NCBI GenBank assembly: GCA_016124275.1
Contig: WGOA01000029.1
Span: 1 to 58,876, forward strand
Length of the DNA: 58,876 bases
Origin: Bacteroidota bacterium
GTDB lineage: Bacteria; Bacteroidota; Bacteroidia; Chitinophagales; BACL12
Direction of reading: 5' to 3'
In this document: one piece after another, positions 1 through 7,207 of the stretch
Layout: every line of letters starts with the position of its first letter
Numbering within the stretch: position 1 is the stretch's first letter
Notes under the pieces: generated by a model
Database searches by the model: none
What the model was told of the DNA's origin: nothing
The model's input: the letters and a program-made list of their open reading frames with translations, nothing else
Program-made: the position numbers and the translations under genes

Positions 1-5
1 AGCCG

Positions 6-1979
6 ATGAAAGAGTCGTTTATTGGGCGTTCGCGGGCGGTAACCGTGATCATTCTTTTTGTCGTCGTGTTCGGCCTGTACAGTTTTCGGCTGCTGTACCT
101 GCAGGTGCTCAACGCCGACTACCGCGAGTTAGCCGGCGACCGCATCCGGCGCCGCGAAGTCATTTACCCGGAGCGCGGCCTCATCTACGACCGCAATGGC
201 GTGCTGGTGGTGTACAACGAGCCGGTGTACAACCTGATGGTCACGCCCAACCAGGTCAGCGCCATGGACACTGCGCGCTTTTGCGAATTGTTCCGCATCG
301 AGCGCGAAACGTTCGTCAAACAGCTGGACAAGGCCAAGCGCTATTCGTGGCGCAAGCCCAGCCTGTTCATCAAAGAAATCAAAGCCGCGGACTACGCTGC
401 GGCTGAAGAGTACCTGTACCAATTCCCCGGTTTTTTTCCGGAGGTGCGCACCATTCGGCGCTACCCGCACAAGTCAGGGGCACACGTGCTCGGTTATGTG
501 GGCGAAGTGGACTCGTCCGATATCCGCAAGTCAGAAGGGTACTACCGGGCGGGTGACCACATCGGCCGGACGGGCGTAGAGCAGACCTATGAATCCGTGC
601 TCCGGGGCGAGCGCGGGGTGCGGCACGTGCTCGTGGACCAGTTCAACCGTTCGGCGGGTGCCTATCGCGGGGGAATTTGGGACACGGCCGCTACGCGAGG
701 GCAGGACTTAACCCTGACCCTTGACATCGTCTTGCAGCAGTATGGAGAACTGCTGATGCAGAACAAAAAGGGGTCGATTGTGGCCATTGAGCCTTCCACC
801 GGCGAAATCCTGGCCTTGGTTTCGAGTCCGGCTTACGACCCCAACCTGCTGGTGGGAAGGGAGCGCTCCAGGAATTTTCACGAGCTGCGCACCAGCGGTA
901 CCGACCCCATCAACAACCGCGCGCTCAAAGGGTACTATCCGCCCGGTTCCACGTACAAACCGCTGATGGCGCTGTTCGCGCTGCAGGACTCGGTCATTCA
1001 CCCTAACTTTTTCTATGCTTGCGGGGGCGGCTACAGGCTTGGGGGCTTGCGCGTGGGCTGCCATGCGCATCCGTCCAGCGGCACGGTGCAGGCGGCTATC
1101 CAGACCTCTTGCAATGCGTACTTCTGCGCTTCGTTCAAGCTGTTTATGGACCAGCCCGGCTACGCCAAACAGGCCGACGCCTTCCAGCACTGGCGCGACT
1201 ACATGCTGTTGTTCGGCCTCGGCGACCGCGTGGGCATTGACATTCCCGGCGAAATCCGCGGCAACATTCCCACCGTGGCCGACTACGACCGCGCTTACAA
1301 CAAAGGTGCCTGGAAGGCCAGCACCATCATTACGCTGGGTATCGGGCAGGACAAGATGATCACCACGCCGCTGCAGCAGGCCAATATGATGGCGGCAATT
1401 TCCAACGGCGGCTGGTGGTACAGCCCCCATGTGGTCAAGCAGGTAGAAAGCACCGATAGTGTGCTGGCGCCGTACCGCGTCCGCCACGAAAGCGGCTTTC
1501 GCCCTGAAATCTTTGATGTGGTCCGCGAAGGCCTGGCCATGGTGGTCAGCGGCGGCACCGGCCGGCAGGCGCAGGTTCCCGGCGTACTGGTCGGAGGAAA
1601 AACGGGTACTGCCGAGAACCCCATTGGCGAAGACCACTCGCTGTTCATCGCTTTCGCCCCGGTGGACAATCCTCAGATTGCCATTGCCGCCATTGTGGAA
1701 AATTCCGGTTGGGGCGGCTCCTGGTCCGGCCCTATTTGCGGGCTGATGATTGAGAAGTACCTCAAGCGCGAAATTACTGACCCCGTTCAGCTTGCCAAAG
1801 AAAAACGTATGCTGGAGGGTAACTTTTTATCTCCCAAACCGGTGTTGATGCCCGTTGTACCTGGCTTGCCGGTGCCGGTACCGGCACCAGCGCCATCTCC
1901 TGCTCCCCCGGCTGCGGACGCAATCTTGCCATCGGGCAGCGAACGCGCCACAGCGCACCTTAACCCCTTCCCCCGATGA
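6..1979 (+). CDS. mrdA: Penicillin-binding protein 2 (peptidoglycan D,D-transpeptidase)
   Basis: This 657-residue protein is a class B PBP that cross-links peptidoglycan during cell elongation. It has one N-terminal membrane helix (about residues 11-32), a PBP dimerisation region (about 45-215) and a transpeptidase domain. The active-site Ser is Ser315 in GSTYK, the SxN motif is SCN, and the KTG triad starts at Lys532 (GKTGTAE). A Pro/Ala-rich tail of about 45 residues follows the catalytic domain, longer than in most family members. The stop overlaps the rodA start by 4 bases (ATGA), so the two are translationally coupled, as expected for the SEDS/bPBP elongation pair. The gene begins at the window edge; mreC/mreD would be expected upstream but cannot be seen. 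Confidence 0.95.
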   Translation: MKESFIGRSRAVTVIILFVVVFGLYSFRLLYLQVLNADYRELAGDRIRRREVIYPERGLIYDRNGVLVVYNEPVYNLMVTPNQVSAMDTARFCELFRIERETFVKQLDKAKRYSWRKPSLFIKEIKAADYAAAEEYLYQFPGFFPEVRTIRRYPHKSGAHVLGYVGEVDSSDIRKSEGYYRAGDHIGRTGVEQTYESVLRGERGVRHVLVDQFNRSAGAYRGGIWDTAATRGQDLTLTLDIVLQQYGELLMQNKKGSIVAIEPSTGEILALVSSPAYDPNLLVGRERSRNFHELRTSGTDPINNRALKGYYPPGSTYKPLMALFALQDSVIHPNFFYACGGGYRLGGLRVGCHAHPSSGTVQAAIQTSCNAYFCASFKLFMDQPGYAKQADAFQHWRDYMLLFGLGDRVGIDIPGEIRGNIPTVADYDRAYNKGAWKASTIITLGIGQDKMITTPLQQANMMAAISNGGWWYSPHVVKQVESTDSVLAPYRVRHESGFRPEIFDVVREGLAMVVSGGTGRQAQVPGVLVGGKTGTAENPIGEDHSLFIAFAPVDNPQIAIAAIVENSGWGGSWSGPICGLMIEKYLKREITDPVQLAKEKRMLEGNFLSPKPVLMPVVPGLPVPVPAPAPSPAPPAADAILPSGSERATAHLNPFPR

Positions 1980-3409
1980 AACGCGACGGCAGCGTCTGGG
2001 CCAACATTGACTGGATAACCTTTGGGTTGTACCTGATCATCATGCTGTTCGGGTGGTTGGTGGTGTTTGCCGTTCAGTATGGCCCGGAGAGCAATCAACT
2101 CTTTGATTTCAGTGCCATCCACGGCAGGCAGCTCATTTGGATCATTTTGTCGCTGGTGTTTGGCGCGATCATCCTGATTTTTGACTCCGAGTTCTTCCCC
2201 GGTTTTGCGTGGATCATCTATGGGCTGATCATGGTCTTGCTGGTCATTGTTATGGTGTTTGCCCGCGAGGTTAACGGCGCCCGCTCCTGGCTCGAAATTG
2301 GCCCCATGAAAATTCAGCCTTCTGAGTTTGCCAAATATGCCACGGCGCTAGCGCTGGCCAAATACCTGAGCATTCCGGGAATTTCCATGAAAGATCTCCG
2401 GGCTCGCCTCGGCGCAATGGCCGTGCTCGGCTTGCCCATGGGGTTGATTATTTTACAGGGCGACATGGGTTCTGCACTCGTTTTTCTGTCGTTCTTGTTT
2501 GTTCTTTACCGCGAAGGGTTTTCGATTGCCCTTGTGTTGGTCGGCGCTTATGTGACCGCGCTGTTTGTGTTGTCGCTGGTGGTGCCGCCGGCCATTCTGC
2601 ACAGCATCATCGCGGCACTGGTTTTTATTATTGCGTATGTTGTCTTGCAGCGCTCGCTGCGCAAGAACCGCCTCCCCACCATTTATCTGTTGCTTTTACT
2701 CGCTGGTGGCCTGAGCATCCTGGTCATTTTCGCGCTCAGCACCCATTCGGTCGTCGGCACGGCGGTGCTTTCTTTGGTGTTCCTTGCCGCGTTGTTCCTG
2801 GCCACCAATTTCCTCCGCAAAGAGCGCCAGTGGGTGCTGATTCCTGCGCTGGTCTTTGTGGGCAGCCTGTTTTTTGGCTTTTTTCTGTTGGACTTTGTCT
2901 TCAGCGACCTGCTTGAGGAGCACCAACAGGAGCGCATTCTGACCCTGGTCGGTCAATCCAACGACCGCGACGCCACCTACAACGTCGATCAGAGTAAAAT
3001 GACCATCGCCTCCGGCGGCTTCCTGGGCAAAGGCTACCTCGAAGGCACGTTCACCCGCTACGGCCACGTCCCCGAGCAGCAAACCGACTTCATTTTTTGC
3101 ACCATCGGCGAAGAATTCGGCTTCCTCGGCAGCTTTTTGTTCCTCATGGCCTATCTGGCCCTCTTAGTTCGAACCGTCCTCCTCGCTGAGCGACAGCGTT
3201 CCCCATTCTCCCGCGACTTCGCTTATGGCGTCGCCGGCCTCTTTTTCGTCCAAATTGCCATCAACATCGGCATGACCATCGGGCTCGTGCCCGTTATCGG
3301 TATTCCCCTGCCCTTTGTCAGCTACGGCGGATCATCCGTTCTGGCATTCTCCGTGCTGGTTTTCACCATGCTCCGCCTCGACGCCGACCGCCTCATGGCC
3401 TTGCGTTAA
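1976..3409 (+). CDS. rodA: RodA, SEDS peptidoglycan glycosyltransferase
   Basis: RodA polymerises lipid II into glycan strands in the elongasome with PBP2. The 477-residue polytopic protein has the family stretch GARSWLEIGPMKIQPSEFAK (about residues 101-120) and a PEQQTDFIF motif whose Asp371 corresponds to the Asp essential in SEDS enzymes. The C-terminal PFVSYGGSS motif is intact. It is longer than enterobacterial RodA (about 370 residues). The extra length is in the middle (about residues 195-310), where two or three additional hydrophobic segments precede the large loop. It overlaps mrdA by 4 bases. The next gene is more than 900 bases away, so the operon probably ends here. Confidence 0.95.
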   Translation: MKRDGSVWANIDWITFGLYLIIMLFGWLVVFAVQYGPESNQLFDFSAIHGRQLIWIILSLVFGAIILIFDSEFFPGFAWIIYGLIMVLLVIVMVFAREVNGARSWLEIGPMKIQPSEFAKYATALALAKYLSIPGISMKDLRARLGAMAVLGLPMGLIILQGDMGSALVFLSFLFVLYREGFSIALVLVGAYVTALFVLSLVVPPAILHSIIAALVFIIAYVVLQRSLRKNRLPTIYLLLLLAGGLSILVIFALSTHSVVGTAVLSLVFLAALFLATNFLRKERQWVLIPALVFVGSLFFGFFLLDFVFSDLLEEHQQERILTLVGQSNDRDATYNVDQSKMTIASGGFLGKGYLEGTFTRYGHVPEQQTDFIFCTIGEEFGFLGSFLFLMAYLALLVRTVLLAERQRSPFSRDFAYGVAGLFFVQIAINIGMTIGLVPVIGIPLPFVSYGGSSVLAFSVLVFTMLRLDADRLMALR

Positions 3410-3458
3410 GTTTCGTTTGGATTTGAGCAGTTTGGGCTGCTGACAGCCGCTCCAGCCT

Positions 3459-3502
3459 TGCTGCTGCCTGCTGCCTGCTGCTGCCTGCCCTGCGGCTGCC
3501 TG
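3459..3502. repeat. CTG/CTGCCTG short tandem repeat
   Basis: A run of CTGCTGCCTG-type units begins about 50 bases after the rodA stop, with looser related sequence from about 3434. It is not in an open frame with coding character. It is the first of several low-complexity tracts between rodA and aspS. Confidence 0.75.
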
Positions 3503-3519
3503 GTACCCCTCAAATGATT

Positions 3520-3692
3520 TATCAATATTCACATTCTTGGGAACAAGGGGGTAAAAAATTTAAAACCCTTTTTTCGATTCAACTTAAAAGTCCAAAAATC
3601 AAGCAGTTATCAACCCTTATGTTGAATGCATTTTACGATTCCAAAAAAAAGTACCACACACTCCTCGATAATGTTAAAGGACTAAAGTGTGA
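3520..3692. repeat. Diverged direct repeat, copy A
   Basis: This AT-rich stretch shares order and wording with 3880-4054 at an offset of about 363 bases. Shared blocks include an A/T run after a G run, GTTGAATGCATTTTA (3621-3635 and 3984-3998), an A-run, and GTTAAAGGACTAAAGTG (3673-3689), matching GTTAAAAGGCTAAAGTG (4037-4053). A 61-codon open frame lies here but has a lysine-rich composition typical of AT-rich noncoding DNA, so I do not call it a gene. Confidence 0.7.
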
Positions 3693-3733
3693 TAGGTAGC
3701 ACATATAGGCAGTAATAAACGACCGGTGCAGAT

Positions 3734-3843
3734 GGACTAGCCGAATCTGCCGGGATAGCCAAACCAGCCAGACTAGCTGAGCCTGCCGGACTAGCCGAAC
3801 CTGCCGAACCTGCCGGACTAGCCGAGCCTGCCGGAGTAGTCGA
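3734..3843. repeat. Minisatellite, about 18-bp unit (ACTAGCCGAACCTGCCGG)
   Basis: About six imperfect copies of an 18-base unit, ACTAGCCGAACCTGCCGG and variants, run in tandem, with one half-unit. The array lies between the two copies of the diverged AT-rich direct repeat. Confidence 0.8.
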
Positions 3844-3879
3844 CTTTAACGAAAAGGGTCGGCTCTATGATACTTATCA

Positions 3880-4054
3880 ATTTAAAATAATACTCATGTT
3901 TTCAGGTTGAGGGGAAAAAATTTTGAATCCCTGCAGTTCGATAAACTTATTAGTTGAAAAATCCAGCACTCCTCAACCTTTGCGTTGAATGCATTTTAAG
4001 GTTCTCAAAAAAAATCACCCCATCTTATGCCCAAGTGTTAAAAGGCTAAAGTGA
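3880..4054. repeat. Diverged direct repeat, copy B
   Basis: This is the second copy of the AT-rich segment described at 3520-3692. GTTGAATGCATTTTA at 3984-3998 is identical between copies, and GTTAAAAGGCTAAAGTG at 4037-4053 is nearly identical to copy A. The flanking sequence is diverged but still alignable by eye. Confidence 0.7.
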
Positions 4055-4105
4055 ACCTTACTGAGGCTAGTAAAGTCTGCCTGAATGAACCAAAGCAGGG
4101 AACGC

Positions 4106-4224
4106 GAGTTCAAGTGAGTGCAAGCGAGTGCGAGTGCAAGCAGGAGCGGAAGTGAGTGTAAGCGCGTGCAACGGTGCAAGCTCGCGTAAGAGCACGCGTA
4201 TAAGCACGAGCACAAAACGGCACA
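4106..4224. repeat. Degenerate GAGTGCAAGC-type tandem tract
   Basis: A purine-rich run of degenerate hexamer and decamer units (GAGTGCAAGC, GAGTGCGAGTGCAAGC, then GAGCACGCGTATAAGCACGAGC) is found here. Reading frames through it give low-complexity peptides in several frames, so I treat it as noncoding. It ends about 120 bases before the HTH gene at 4347. Confidence 0.6.
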
Positions 4225-4346
4225 TGCGCGGGCACAAAACCCCTTCGCCTGAGGCACGACTATAGCAGAAAAACTTTTCCACAAAAAGAAACTGCCTAAG
4301 CTGATTCTCCATGGATTCTGGAGGGCCGGCGGACTTTTGAACCAAT

Positions 4347-4967
4347 ATGAATCATGAAGACAGCAATTGGCTGCGGGCCGATTTGGATGCTAAAATGGAG
4401 GATTGGCAAAAAATTGCAAGGCAACCGATTCCGCCTGGAGGATGGTTGCGGGCTTCGCGGCAAGCGCTCAGGATGCCGCTTAGAATTGTGGCGGATCGCT
4501 TGGGGATCAGCGTTCAGGCACTGCAGCACCTGGAACAGCGGGAACAATTGGGGTCTATAACGTTGAACCGTTTGATCGAAGTGGCCAGTGCAATGGAGTT
4601 GAGGCTTTGTTATGGTTTAGTGGCGGAACGGTCTTCGCTTGAGGAGCGTGTTCAGGAACGGGCTGAGCTGAAGCTCCTGGAATGGGAGCGAAAGCTGGAG
4701 GAAAAAAGAGAAAGTATTTTGGGACTGAATAGGGAAGATTATCCTTCGGATGAAGCTTACTTTGAAGTAAACTCAGTCCCGTTAGATATGCACAATACCC
4801 AACGTTTTACTTACTATGATATTTTAATGGATGAATATCAACGAGGTTTGAATGAAAGAGAAAAATTTGTAAAAAATCTAATGGAAAAGACACCACCCGA
4901 CTTTTGGGACGATAAGCCAGCACAGGGGAACCCAGGTCACAGGGCCGCTGGGCAAGCAGAGGAGTAA
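4347..4967 (+). CDS. HTH protein similar to mobile mystery protein A, with extra C-terminal region
   Basis: The N-terminal ~90 residues (W..IA...PPGGWLRASRQAL, then an XRE-type helix-turn-helix with LGISVQALQHLEQRE, then TLNRLIEVASAMELRLCYGLV) match my recollection of the mobile mystery protein A family. In that family the protein is usually about 150 residues and sits next to mobile mystery protein B, a Fic-domain protein. Here no Fic gene follows. Residues ~95-185 form a charged, coiled-coil-prone region (ERVQERAELKLLEWERKLEE) and then an unrecognised segment. The last ~18 residues run into the following minisatellite, so the C-terminus may have been changed by repeat growth. It probably binds DNA as an antitoxin-like or autoregulatory protein; that role is inferred. 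Confidence 0.75.
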   Translation: MNHEDSNWLRADLDAKMEDWQKIARQPIPPGGWLRASRQALRMPLRIVADRLGISVQALQHLEQREQLGSITLNRLIEVASAMELRLCYGLVAERSSLEERVQERAELKLLEWERKLEEKRESILGLNREDYPSDEAYFEVNSVPLDMHNTQRFTYYDILMDEYQRGLNEREKFVKNLMEKTPPDFWDDKPAQGNPGHRAAGQAEE

Positions 4968-4979
4968 CCAAGCCATTCG

Positions 4980-5147
4980 GCAGCTGGGCCACCCAGGGGG
5001 CTGCTGGGCCACCCAAGGGCAAGCTGGGCCAGCATGGGGGTAGCCAGGCCAGCAAGGGGTAGCCGGGCCAGCACGGGGCAGCCGGGCCAGCATGGGGGCA
5101 GCCGGGGCAGCCGGGCCAGCACGGGGGCAGCTGGGCATGGCAGAAGC
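4980..5147. repeat. Minisatellite, 18-20-bp unit (AGCCGGGCCAGCATGGGGGC)
   Basis: About eight imperfect copies of a GC-rich unit AGC(C/T)GGGCCAGCA(T/C)GGGG(GC) run head to tail, with one 9-base half unit. The array starts 12 bases after the stop of the HTH gene and ends about 45 bases before the aspS promoter box. The G-runs could allow non-B structures. Confidence 0.9.
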
Positions 5148-5192
5148 CTGAAACGAGCACCAGACAAAGACGGATTGGCGGCGCAAAGCCCG

Positions 5193-5200
5193 TAACTTTG
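5193..5200 (+). promoter_or_regulatory. Bacteroidota -7 promoter box for aspS (TAACTTTG)
   Basis: TAACTTTG fits the Bacteroidota -7 consensus TAnnTTTG and lies 21 bases before the aspS ATG at 5222. A TTG at 5175-5177 is a possible -33 element, with a somewhat short 15-base spacer. The box overlaps an in-frame upstream TTG (5198), which argues against that codon as the start. Confidence 0.6.
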
Positions 5201-5221
5201 CGGTCGCAAAATTTCGCTACC

Positions 5222-7105
5222 ATGTACGCAACGCATTACAGGACACATACCTGCGGAGAGCTCCGCGAAGCCGACGCCGGCAAAGAAGTCACGCTGGCGG
5301 GTTGGATGCACCGCAGCCGGGATCTTGGGGGAATGACCTTCGTGGACTTGCGCGACCGCTTTGGGATCACCCAGCTGGCGTTCAACATGGGCACGGAGGC
5401 GGAGCTGTGTGCGCGCGCCAGAAAGTTGGGGCGCGAATTTGCGATTCAGGCTAAAGGAACGGTACAGGTGCGCGAAAGCCGCAACAAAGACCTGCCGACC
5501 GGCGCCATTGAACTTGTGGTGACGCAATTGGAGGTGTTGAATGCATCGGCCCTTCCCCCGTTTACGATGGAGGACGAAACGGACGGCGGCGAGGAGTTGC
5601 GCATGAAGTACCGCTACCTGGACCTGCGGCGGGCGCCGCTGCGCGCGGCCATGGAACTGCGGGCCAAGACGGTGCGGGCTGTGCGGGAGTACCTGGATGG
5701 CCAGGGCTTTCTGGAGATCGAGACGCCAAACCTGATTAAGTCAACGCCGGAGGGCGCGAGGGATTTCCTGGTGCCGAGTCGGTTGCAGCCGGGCAGTTTT
5801 TATGCGCTGCCGCAATCGCCTCAGATTTTGAAGCAGTTGCTGATGATGGGCGGCATGGACCGCTATTACCAGATCGTGAAGTGCTACCGCGATGAGGATT
5901 TTCGCGGGGACCGCCAGCCGGAGTTCAGCCAGATCGACTGCGAGATGGCATTTGTCGGGCAAGACGACGTACTCGACATGTTTGAGGGCATGACCCGCCA
6001 TGTTTTTCAGCGGGTTTTGGACTACAAACTGCCGCCCATGCAACGGCTACCTTATGCGGAAGCGATTGCTCGCTACGGCAGCGACAAGCCGGACCTTCGT
6101 TTTGGGGCGGAAATTCACACGCTTAACGCAACTTTTGCGGGCACGGAGTTTCCGGTGTTCAAGCAGGTGCTGGAGGGCGGCGGCAGCGGTGGCAGCGGTG
6201 GCAGCGGTGGCAGCGGTGGCAGCGGTGGCAGCAGCGGCAGCGGCAGTGGTGGCAGCGGTGGCAGCGGTGGCAGCAGCGGCAGCAACAGCGGCCTCATCGG
6301 AGGAATCGTGGCGAAAGGCTGCGCCGAATACAGCCGCAAGCAGCTGGACGAACTGACCGATTTTGTCAAGGCGCCGCACCGGGGGGCGGGGGGCCTGGTT
6401 TATGTGAAGTGGGCGGCTGATGGCAACATCAAGTCCAGTGCAGATAAGTTCTTCAGCGCAGACCAACTCCGCGAAGTGGCTACCGGTATGGGCGCGAAAC
6501 CCGGTGACCTGATCCTGATGGTGGCTGCCAAAACGGAAATCACGCGCAAAGCGTTGGGCGATCTTCGACTGGAATTGGCCCGCCGCGAAAACTGGATCAA
6601 GCCAGGCGAATGGTCGGTGTTGTGGATTGTGGATTTTCCGCTGTTCGAAAAGGACCCCGACACGGGCGAGGCCATTTTTGTGCACCACCCGTTCTGCTCA
6701 CCGCACCCTGAGGACCTTGCGCACTTTGACAGCGACCCGCTGCGCTGCCGCGCCCTGACGTACGACATGGTCATGAACGGCAACGAGATTGTTTCGGGCT
6801 CCATTAGGATTCACCAGCCGGAAGTGCAAAACCGTGTGTTTGACGTGTTGGGTTTCTCCGAAGAGCAAAAGCAGGCACAGTTTGGTTTCCTGTTGGATGC
6901 GCTGAAATTCGGGGCACCGCCCCACGGTGGCTGTGCCTTTGGGCTGGATCGCTGGGTCATGCTGATGGCCGGACAAGATACCATTAGGGATGTTATTGCG
7001 TTCCCCAAGAACAATGCGGGCCGCGACCTGATGATGGACGCGCCGGCGGTCGTGGACGAAAAACAGCTCAACGAGCTGAGCATCGCGGTCAAGCGCAAGG
7101 GCTGA
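5222..7105 (+). CDS. aspS: Aspartyl-tRNA synthetase with a 39-residue Gly/Ser insert
   Basis: This class II synthetase charges tRNA-Asp. The N-terminal OB-fold anticodon domain has GWMHRSRDLGG; the Leu at this loop is the residue found in the discriminating E. coli enzyme. Catalytic motif 2 is CYRDEDFRGDRQPEFSQ and motif 3 is GGCAFGLDRWVML. From the ATG at 5222 the protein is 627 residues, about 37 longer than the E. coli enzyme. The difference is an uninterrupted Gly/Ser tract (residues 319-357, one Asn) in the bacterial insertion (GAD) domain. It replaces a loop between the VFKQVLE strand and the start of the SRKQLDELTDF helix. All catalytic motifs are intact and the frame is open, so the enzyme should be functional. 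Confidence 0.96.
   Translation: MYATHYRTHTCGELREADAGKEVTLAGWMHRSRDLGGMTFVDLRDRFGITQLAFNMGTEAELCARARKLGREFAIQAKGTVQVRESRNKDLPTGAIELVVTQLEVLNASALPPFTMEDETDGGEELRMKYRYLDLRRAPLRAAMELRAKTVRAVREYLDGQGFLEIETPNLIKSTPEGARDFLVPSRLQPGSFYALPQSPQILKQLLMMGGMDRYYQIVKCYRDEDFRGDRQPEFSQIDCEMAFVGQDDVLDMFEGMTRHVFQRVLDYKLPPMQRLPYAEAIARYGSDKPDLRFGAEIHTLNATFAGTEFPVFKQVLEGGGSGGSGGSGGSGGSGGSSGSGSGGSGGSGGSSGSNSGLIGGIVAKGCAEYSRKQLDELTDFVKAPHRGAGGLVYVKWAADGNIKSSADKFFSADQLREVATGMGAKPGDLILMVAAKTEITRKALGDLRLELARRENWIKPGEWSVLWIVDFPLFEKDPDTGEAIFVHHPFCSPHPEDLAHFDSDPLRCRALTYDMVMNGNEIVSGSIRIHQPEVQNRVFDVLGFSEEQKQAQFGFLLDALKFGAPPHGGCAFGLDRWVMLMAGQDTIRDVIAFPKNNAGRDLMMDAPAVVDEKQLNELSIAVKRKG
6176..6292 (+). repeat. In-frame (GGC GGT AGC)-type repeat inside aspS
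   Basis: 117 bases encode 39 residues, all Gly or Ser except one Asn. Most of the tract is a 9-base unit GGTGGCAGC repeated head to tail, with shorter GGCAGC units near its end. The unit is a multiple of three, so copy-number change keeps the frame. Confidence 0.95.
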
Positions 7106-7207
7106 GCCGCACACGGGCTGAGCGCGGGGCGAGGCGCTGGCGGCGGGATATATGTCACGCCGGCGCAGGCCGAGCCGTACAGCAGCGCGCCGCGCCGCAG
7201 CCGCAGC

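Noticed and set aside
3514-3699. 61-codon open frame after rodA
   Set aside because: It lies in the diverged AT-rich direct repeat, has no ribosome-binding site or homology clue, and its lysine-rich composition fits chance translation of AT-rich DNA.
5198-5221. TTG start for aspS
   Set aside because: It overlaps the promoter box TAACTTTG; the ATG at 5222 matches the family N-terminus.
6000-6690. Long alanine- or leucine/proline-rich ORFs on both strands opposite aspS
   Set aside because: They are shadows of the Gly/Ser repeat in other frames and have no protein-like features.
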